From: Hyphomicrobiaceae bacterium | Lineage (GTDB): Bacteria > Pseudomonadota > Alphaproteobacteria > Rhizobiales > Hyphomicrobiaceae | Assembly: GCA_025359005.1 (NCBI GenBank) | Contig: JANYHP010000204.1 | Location: 1-9,745, forward strand | Direction of reading: 5' to 3' | DNA: 9,745 nt | In this document: positions 5,808 through 9,745 of the stretch, in pieces | Numbering within the stretch: the stretch's first letter is position 1 | Layout: every line of letters begins with the position of its first letter | Program-made: the position numbers and the translations under genes | The notes under the pieces: model-generated | What the model was told of the DNA's origin: nothing | The model's input: the letters and a program-made list of their open reading frames with translations, nothing else | The model's database searches: none

Positions 5808-6497
5808 CTAACTTGCTCGTGCTTGGATGTTTGAATGGACGTCATTGCCGACCGCTTCGTCCTCGACGAGGGTGCGCAAACGGCGAATGACCTGGGCCAC
5901 CACGCGTGCCGCATCAGCGTTGAGCGTGTCCCACTTCGTCTCCAAAGCCGTAAGGCCAAAATTCTGCGCATCGCCATAACCGCGCTGCATGTACATGGCC
6001 CCCTTCAACACCTCGTATCCGGCACCGCCAAGATATTCGAGACCGTCCTCGATCTCCTTTGCTGCCAGAACACCGTGCAGCGCGAACACCATCTTCTTCT
6101 TTGGAATACCGTGCTTAACCAGCTCGTGGAACATGCGCACTGCCGGTGCCATGTCATCGATCACGCCCTTGGTCGGCTGGATGAACAGATCGCTGGCTTG
6201 CGCTATTTCCAATGCCATCGCCTTGGCGCGCGCCGGGCCATCGAGCACAATGAGGTCGAATTCGTCGGCGCGTTGCAGCGCTTGTTCGGGGCATGAATAG
6301 ACATCGACCGATATGTCCGGCTTCCGGCCCGAAGCGATCCGGCGTTGCGACCACTCAAAGGCACTCTGCTGTTCCTGATCCAAATCGGCAATGTGGACGC
6401 TCAAATTCTGCGCGGCGCCGACCAGGGCAATCGCGCGTGAGAATGTCGTCTTGCCAACTCCGCCCTTGTGGCTTCCAAGCCCAATGATCATCGCCAT
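5808..6497 (-). CDS. parA: ParA family partition ATPase
   Basis: A 229-aa ATPase that would move replicon copies apart by ATP-dependent, nonspecific DNA binding. It shows the deviant Walker A box GSHKGGVGKTT (residues 8-18), the A' motif ADLDQEQQSA (about 38-47) and Walker B DLIVLDGPARA (about 80-90). It lacks the N-terminal helix-turn-helix of long (type Ia) ParAs, so operon repression is probably done by the small partner protein. ATG 6497-6495 follows a good Shine-Dalgarno (GGGGAGG, 6 bases away). It is the first gene of a two-gene unit, with a strong promoter candidate and a cluster of repeats in the 260 bases upstream. Confidence 0.93.
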   Translation of the reverse strand: MAMIIGLGSHKGGVGKTTFSRAIALVGAAQNLSVHIADLDQEQQSAFEWSQRRIASGRKPDISVDVYSCPEQALQRADEFDLIVLDGPARAKAMALEIAQASDLFIQPTKGVIDDMAPAVRMFHELVKHGIPKKKMVFALHGVLAAKEIEDGLEYLGGAGYEVLKGAMYMQRGYGDAQNFGLTALETKWDTLNADAARVVAQVIRRLRTLVEDEAVGNDVHSNIQARAS

Positions 6498-6565
6498 GAA
6501 TCGCCTCCCCGAAATATTCCAACCGCGAGCACAAAGAAAACAACTCGCAATCTTGCCGTACGCAG

Positions 6566-6594
6566 ATTGTTTGCAGTCGCCGATGGTTTGTCAA
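6566..6594 (-). promoter_or_regulatory. Predicted parA promoter
   Basis: The minus strand has a perfect -35, TTGACA (6594-6589), a 17-bp spacer and a -10, AACAAT (6571-6566; 4 of 6), about 70 bases before the parA ATG. One GTTTGCA heptamer (6569-6575) overlaps the -10 box, which suggests repression by whatever binds the heptamers. Confidence 0.55.
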
Positions 6595-6785
6595 ATGCTT
6601 CGCGCGACTCGAGCACCGACTGCATTCTTGCCGCGGACAGCATGTTTGCAGCTTGATTGCGACGGCAGTCTTGCAAACTATTGATTGCCGGATGCAAACT
6701 TGAGTTTGCATCGAGTGTGCATATTGATTGCATTGCGTGTGCTCGAGTTTTCATCTTGTTTGCAATAGGTTTTCGTGTCGCAAAC
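6569..6785. repeat. Heptamer cluster GTTTGCA/TGCAAAC, candidate parS/operator
   Basis: Exact copies occur at 6569-6575, 6644-6650, 6704-6710 and 6758-6764 (GTTTGCA) and at 6672-6678 and 6693-6699 (TGCAAAC); a variant CGCAAAC lies at 6779-6785. A second word, TTGATTGC, occurs at 6653-6660, 6681-6688 and 6724-6731. Two TGCAAACT copies are 21 bp apart, two helical turns. The cluster lies directly upstream of parA, a normal position for a partition centromere. The function is inference. Confidence 0.7.
6691..6712. promoter_or_regulatory. Perfect 22-bp palindrome in the heptamer cluster
   Basis: GATGCAAACT (6691-6700), TG, AGTTTGCATC (6703-6712): two fully complementary 10-bp arms around a 2-bp centre. 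It is the best single candidate for a dimeric DNA-binding protein site, such as the small par partner. It is about 195 bases upstream of the parA start. Confidence 0.65.
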
Positions 6786-6962
6786 TTGGTGTGTGCAGTC
6801 TATGCTGTACTCGTTGCGCCTCGACGGGATTGCCACCCCACCTGGCCATCGCAGAGGTCACAGGCTTCGCCATAACTCGAAATCCTGAACCCTGCGCGGC
6901 ACCCCTACCAGAGCCTTTTCAAAGCCGCTCAGCTGTCAAAATTTGACTCGTATCGAAATTTG

Positions 6963-6984
6963 GAAAAATGCGCTCATGGTGAGC
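6963..6984 (-). terminator. Weak intrinsic terminator candidate after repA
   Basis: Ten bases past the repA stop, the minus strand has GCTCA-CCA-TGAGC (6984-6972) followed shortly by TTTTT (6968-6964). The 5-bp stem is short, so the call is tentative. The stretch from here to 6790 holds no recognisable gene. Confidence 0.35.
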
Positions 6985-6994
6985 CGTATTGCCG

Positions 6995-8161
6995 CTACGC
7001 GGGCCGCTTGCCCTTGGTGAATTTCCGTGCCCAACCGAGAAAGGCACGATCAGGATGGCGCGGCATTTCACCGAGGCGGGAGACAAAATCCTTGTACGCG
7101 GCTTCAAGATAATATTTGTCCCAACCCGGCGCGACCTCGCGAACCTGCTCCAAGGCATCCATCGAAACAAGACGTCCGCGATCGACGCCCTGCGGCGCAC
7201 ATGGTGACGACTGCGCAGCTACTGGCTTCGTGAGAGGCTGAAGTACCGCAGCTTTCGGCAACGCGACAACCACCTGACGGCGTTTGACGGGAGGAGGGGA
7301 GGGGAACAGCCGCAGGCCCCCACGCACAAATTCCAACTTTGCATCGGGATAGACCGCATGAGCTTTGCGTAACGCGCCGGAAAACTCGCGCTTGAAGTCC
7401 TTATCGCTGCGGTACTCCTGGCCAAATTGATCCTTAAGGTTCTTCCAATATAAGGTGAGGCCCTTGTTCTGCTTCACGCGGCACAGGCGATGCGCCAACC
7501 AAGTATAGGTATCGAGCGCGAGCGCAGAATTCTGCAGGGCCGCGATTGCACGCGGATCGAGCGGCACGGCATGCTCGCGCAGCGTCTCATAGAAGTCGCT
7601 GGATAGGGTGATGCTGCCGGGCCAGAGTCCAAGCTGCCCGTTGTCGTGCTGCATCCACGCATCGAAGCGCGAAATCGGATCACACTTGACGTTGACCACT
7701 TTGCTCTCAGTCCGATAGCCGATCTGCATTCGGCACGCAGCAAGAGCCAACATCTGCCGTTTGAATGCCGCCATGCTCTCGCCGCCCTTGGCGATTCCCA
7801 GCCGGTCTAGAAATGCACTTGCGCTGCGCTCGACTTCCACTTCGGGGGATTTTCGGCGAATGGCTTCCGAGCAGACATGAAACAAGACAAGGCGCGGACG
7901 CGTACCGTAGGGCAGGGGCATATCGTGATAGCGAAATCCATCGAACCATTTGCCGGCTTCGATCAGCATCGAAGCGGCGCCGGTCGTGCGTGTGAACTCG
8001 CGTGATTTCACTTCGCTGCGCGGCAGACCGACTTGGCACAACACGGCGTGCATAAATTCAGGTTCGCTGCCCAAAGGCTCGGCAAGCGAAACCGCCGCGT
8101 CGGTCACGCGGCGCGAGATCACTGCTAATTTTGAGTCCGCTTCATTGGGCCGTCTTGCCAT
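6995..8161 (-). CDS. repA: Plasmid replication initiator RepA (PF04796 type)
   Basis: A 388-aa initiator expected to bind iterons at the origin and recruit the host replication machinery. The region about residues 60-270 matches the 'plasmid encoded RepA protein' family: GKWFDGFRYHDMPLPYGTRP, LVLFHVCSEAIRRKSPEVEV, SASAFLDRLGI, FKRQMLALAACRMQIGY, WLAHRLCRVKQNKGLTLYWK, and a winged-helix-like end (DFKREFSGALRKAHAVYPDA). A Pro/Ala-rich linker follows. A C-terminal segment (APGWDKYYLEAAYKDFVSRL, AFLGWARKFTKGKRPA) completes it. The ATG at 8161 is preferred over the GTG at 8167 because GAAGG lies at proper spacing. Four iterons lie about 95 bases upstream. The gene is undamaged, and transcription runs toward parA. 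Confidence 0.92.
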   Translation of the reverse strand: MARRPNEADSKLAVISRRVTDAAVSLAEPLGSEPEFMHAVLCQVGLPRSEVKSREFTRTTGAASMLIEAGKWFDGFRYHDMPLPYGTRPRLVLFHVCSEAIRRKSPEVEVERSASAFLDRLGIAKGGESMAAFKRQMLALAACRMQIGYRTESKVVNVKCDPISRFDAWMQHDNGQLGLWPGSITLSSDFYETLREHAVPLDPRAIAALQNSALALDTYTWLAHRLCRVKQNKGLTLYWKNLKDQFGQEYRSDKDFKREFSGALRKAHAVYPDAKLEFVRGGLRLFPSPPPVKRRQVVVALPKAAVLQPLTKPVAAQSSPCAPQGVDRGRLVSMDALEQVREVAPGWDKYYLEAAYKDFVSRLGEMPRHPDRAFLGWARKFTKGKRPA

Positions 8162-8223
8162 CCTCACACCTTCATCGTGAGGCGAGCCTAGCTTGGCAAA
8201 ACTTAGAAGTCATGCACCTTCGA

Positions 8224-8252
8224 ATTATCAACTGACTGATTCGGCTCAACAA
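8224..8252 (-). promoter_or_regulatory. Predicted repA promoter
   Basis: The minus strand has TTGTTG (8252-8247), a 17-bp spacer and GATAAT (8229-8224; 5 of 6 to consensus), about 60 bases before the repA ATG. The first iteron begins 4 bases beyond the -35, so RepA bound there could control its own promoter. The -35 box is poor. Confidence 0.45.
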
Positions 8253-8255
8253 AGT

Positions 8256-8344
8256 CGTGGCGGTTTACCCCCCTTTGGGTGGCGGAATGCCCCCCAAGCG
8301 CGTGGCGGTTTGCCCCCTTATTACGTGGCGGTTTACTCCCCCCC
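8256..8344. repeat. Four origin iterons, CGTGGCGGTTTACCCCC type
   Basis: Copies start at about 8256, 8278, 8301 and 8324, with GTGGCGG cores at 8257, 8279, 8302 and 8325 (22-23 bp spacing, two helical turns). Each is followed by a run of C. The second is the most divergent (GGAATG in place of GGTTTA). Regular helical spacing, position just upstream of repA and uniform orientation are typical of an iteron-controlled plasmid origin, where RepA binds the direct repeats. Confidence 0.88.
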
Positions 8345-8345
8345 T

Positions 8346-8385
8346 AAAACCGTTAGATCCCGATAATGTTTAACCGTTATCCAGA
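8346..8385. other. Candidate origin opening region with a DnaA-box-like site
   Basis: Next to the iterons is a stretch less GC-rich than its surroundings, with GATAATGTTTAAC (8362-8374). TTATCCAGA (8377-8385) differs from the DnaA box TTATCCACA at one base. The pairing of iterons with a DnaA box and a softer segment is usual for iteron origins. The exact melting site cannot be told from sequence alone. Confidence 0.45.
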
Positions 8386-8399
8386 AGAGGTTTTTGAAA

Positions 8400-8818
8400 T
8401 TGGGGAAGAAGGGGGCCTTTCGTTCTCATCTCACGAGGGCGATGACAAACTTAAGGAGGGGTGCTGAGCGAGCAACAGCGCTTCCGCAGTCTACCTACAT
8501 CGCCAGGCAATCGACTCCACTCAATGTCGCGCATTTGACCGCTTTCAACGTACGCATCGTCACGGTCGTTTTGGCTAGGCCGTGTACAAGATCAGAGACA
8601 ACACGCCGACCCAGCGTTTCGTGGCATCGAGCTCTCCGGAAGGGCAAGCTGCTGGATACTAGCGGCTTCTCTTTCGGCAAAAGCGATGGACGTAAGCGAG
8701 AAGATGACCTTGCGTTCATCGTCAAGGCGCGCGCCGCCTTGGTGAGAGCTGCGGCATCTCGCAGCCCGGTACGCAAAGTTCGCCACTCAAAAGGGCGTTG
8801 CACCTTGCCGGTAGCGGT
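8400..8818. other. Stretch without a recognisable gene
   Basis: No convincing gene is seen. One minus-strand frame (about 8592-8786) has ordinary alphaproteobacterial codon use in the segment DDERKVIFSLTSIAFAEREA, then stops at TGA and carries on toward 8460. This may be the remnant of an old gene. Another minus-strand frame continues past the stop of the 180-aa gene to 8495, but I see no family signature. The long plus-strand frame starting at TTG 8394 lacks a ribosome site and overlaps the 180-aa gene. Confidence 0.3.
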
Positions 8819-9361
8819 TCAGCGGCGTCTTGTCCGTCTCGGCTCCAGAGGGCTCGCGATATCAGCAAAAATATCAGCGATCTCCTGGCGGATGTTCCGA
8901 TGGACATCTGTTTGCGGCGCGCCAGGCGCCTCCAGCATCTCCGCAAGGCGCTGCATCGTCATGCCGGGTTTCTTCAGGTACATCACCAGCCCCATGCTGA
9001 TCCTCGGCAACGGATCACGCGACACTTTCTTCGATGAACCATTCTTCAAAACAGCCGGGTCAGCCTCATAGTTGCGCCGCAGCAGGTGCCAATCCATCCA
9101 AGAGCCAAAAGTATTACCGCAGGCGAGCGCTGCATCGCGCGCTGCCTCGACCGTGGCGCGGCTGACTGGATAATACTTGCCAGGTTCAGGAGCTCGCGTC
9201 GCCTTGGCCCGTGCCATCACTTCGCGCGGCGTGCCCGCTCGCCATTTGAGTATCTCTACTTTCCCGACGCCATGCATGACCATGGCCTCGATCCACTGTT
9301 CGCGTAGCGTCTCCACGCTGTATTCCACGGAGCGGCCCTTCGCTGGGTTCTTCGATTTCAT
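8819..9361 (-). CDS. Unrecognised 180-aa protein
   Basis: A soluble, charged protein with no signal peptide or membrane segment and no family I recognise. It begins MKSKNPAKGRSVEYSVETLR, followed by a helix (EQWIEAMVMHGVGKVEILKW). The middle carries KYYPVSRATVEAARDAALAC and a Trp-rich SWMDWHLLRR. The C-terminal half, PLPRISMGLVMYLKKPGMTM...LAEMLEAPGA, may be helical and DNA- or partner-binding, and the tail is arginine-rich (PLEPRRTRRR). ATG 9361-9359 follows GAGCCAGAC, a weak ribosome site. A short frame just upstream encodes a diverged copy of its residues 9-27. It points toward the origin from the far side; a copy-control, mobilisation or maintenance role would be guesswork. Confidence 0.6.
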   Translation of the reverse strand: MKSKNPAKGRSVEYSVETLREQWIEAMVMHGVGKVEILKWRAGTPREVMARAKATRAPEPGKYYPVSRATVEAARDAALACGNTFGSWMDWHLLRRNYEADPAVLKNGSSKKVSRDPLPRISMGLVMYLKKPGMTMQRLAEMLEAPGAPQTDVHRNIRQEIADIFADIASPLEPRRTRRR

Positions 9362-9373
9362 GTCTGGCTCGAT

Positions 9374-9454
9374 CTAACCATAGACCGACCGGATCATGGC
9401 TGCGATCGACTGGCGGTGCAGATTTTCGATGCTGTATTCGACAGGACGCTTCAT
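9374..9454 (-). CDS. 26-aa ORF, divergent copy of the next gene's N-terminus
   Basis: ATG 9454-9452 to TAG 9376-9374 encodes MKRPVEYSIENLHRQSIAAM plus six residues. RPVEYSIENLHRQSIAAMI aligns without gaps to RSVEYSVETLREQWIEAMV of the 180-aa protein downstream, and the DNA is visibly similar (9395-9451 against 9281-9341). It is either a truncated paralogue left by a partial duplication or a short leader peptide. No clear ribosome site is present. Confidence 0.45.
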   Translation of the reverse strand: MKRPVEYSIENLHRQSIAAMIRSVYG

Positions 9455-9493
9455 CACGGCGAACTCAACTGTTCACGACAGCCGTCGCTGCGA

Positions 9494-9691
9494 TCAGTTG
9501 ATCTGTCCCCGGTAGCGACACACTTTGGTCATCCAGGCCAGATCCCGCTCCGCATTGCCAGAGAGCACCTCGCGGCTGGCGAGCTTGGTCTCATTCGGCC
9601 AATCAAGGCGATCCAATAAGGCGCTGATCACCGTCCCGATCTCCGTTGCACGGCAGAAAATGTCCGGCGTCGTGCACAGCTCCGTCGCCAA
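9494..9691 (-). CDS. Doubtful 65-aa hypothetical ORF
   Basis: The minus-strand frame stays open from an upstream TAA near 9733 to TGA at 9494-9496 and contains ATEIGTVISALLDRLDWPNE and SREVLSGNAERDLAWMTKVC. The only visible start is TTG 9691, so this may instead be the tail of a gene broken by a frameshift: an ATG in another frame lies at about 9734. I do not recognise a family. Confidence 0.3.
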   Translation of the reverse strand: MATELCTTPDIFCRATEIGTVISALLDRLDWPNETKLASREVLSGNAERDLAWMTKVCRYRGQIN

Positions 9692-9745
9692 TGCCTGAAT
9701 GTCGGGCTCGCCCGCGGTCTCGGCACCTCGCCATTACCGTGAGAG

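Noticed and set aside
6488..6754. 88-codon minus-strand frame overlapping the parA start
   Set aside because: It covers the parA promoter and heptamer cluster; no motif or ribosome site supports it.
8256..8344. CRISPR array
   Set aside because: The 22-23 bp repeat period leaves only 4-6 bp between units, no cas genes are near, and the location before repA fits iterons.
8394..9071. 225-codon plus-strand open frame
   Set aside because: It starts at TTG with no ribosome site, has a composition typical of an antisense frame, and overlaps the better-supported 180-aa minus-strand gene.

Overview
The window looks like an accessory replicon, or an integrated plasmid-like element, from an alphaproteobacterium, most likely a member of the Rhizobiales. 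The evidence is moderately high GC, a plasmid RepA (PF04796 type) with GC-rich iterons, a ParA-led partition cassette of the kind found on rhizobial plasmids, an ISNCY/IS481-like transposase, and a large serine recombinase next to tRNA-Arg. The genus is inference only.

Layout from left to right. (1) 1-395: the 5' end of an ISNCY/IS481-like insertion sequence. It carries the N-terminal 104 codons of its transposase (minus strand) and a tandem 20-bp repeat at its outer end. (2) 518-2548: a complete tRNA-Arg(ACG), then a two-gene leftward unit of a small unrecognised protein and a large serine recombinase. An in-frame TAA cuts the recombinase into a 382-codon part (fold, DNA-binding and zinc-ribbon domains) and a severed coiled-coil tail. 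That tail ends inside the antisense of the tRNA 3' end, as expected of an attachment-site junction. (3) 2713-4754: a compact transposon-like cassette with 55-bp near-identical terminal inverted repeats of Tn3-family type and a 5-bp target duplication (TGCTA). It carries a divergent pair, a DUF4260 membrane protein and a LysR regulator, plus a deleted relic of a Tn3-type resolvase. No transposase is present. (4) 4777-5287: a decayed, frameshifted coding region on the plus strand. (5) 5292-8400: the replication and maintenance backbone, all leftward: four iterons with a DnaA-box-like site, then repA, a 497-bp gap rich in GTTTGCA/TGCAAAC sites, parA, and a small basic partner gene. (6) 8400-9745: poorly recognisable sequence with a 180-aa unrecognised protein, a short divergent copy of its N-terminus just upstream, and one more doubtful ORF.

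How the parts may work together. RepA probably binds the iterons to start replication and represses its own promoter, which lies next to them. ParA and its basic partner would form a segregation system. The clustered heptamers upstream, including a perfect 22-bp palindrome and one copy overlapping the predicted parA -10 box, are good candidates for both centromere and operator. The serine recombinase was probably the integration enzyme at tRNA-Arg and is probably now disabled. The Tn3-type cassette arrived later as one unit, between the recombinase unit and the decayed gene.
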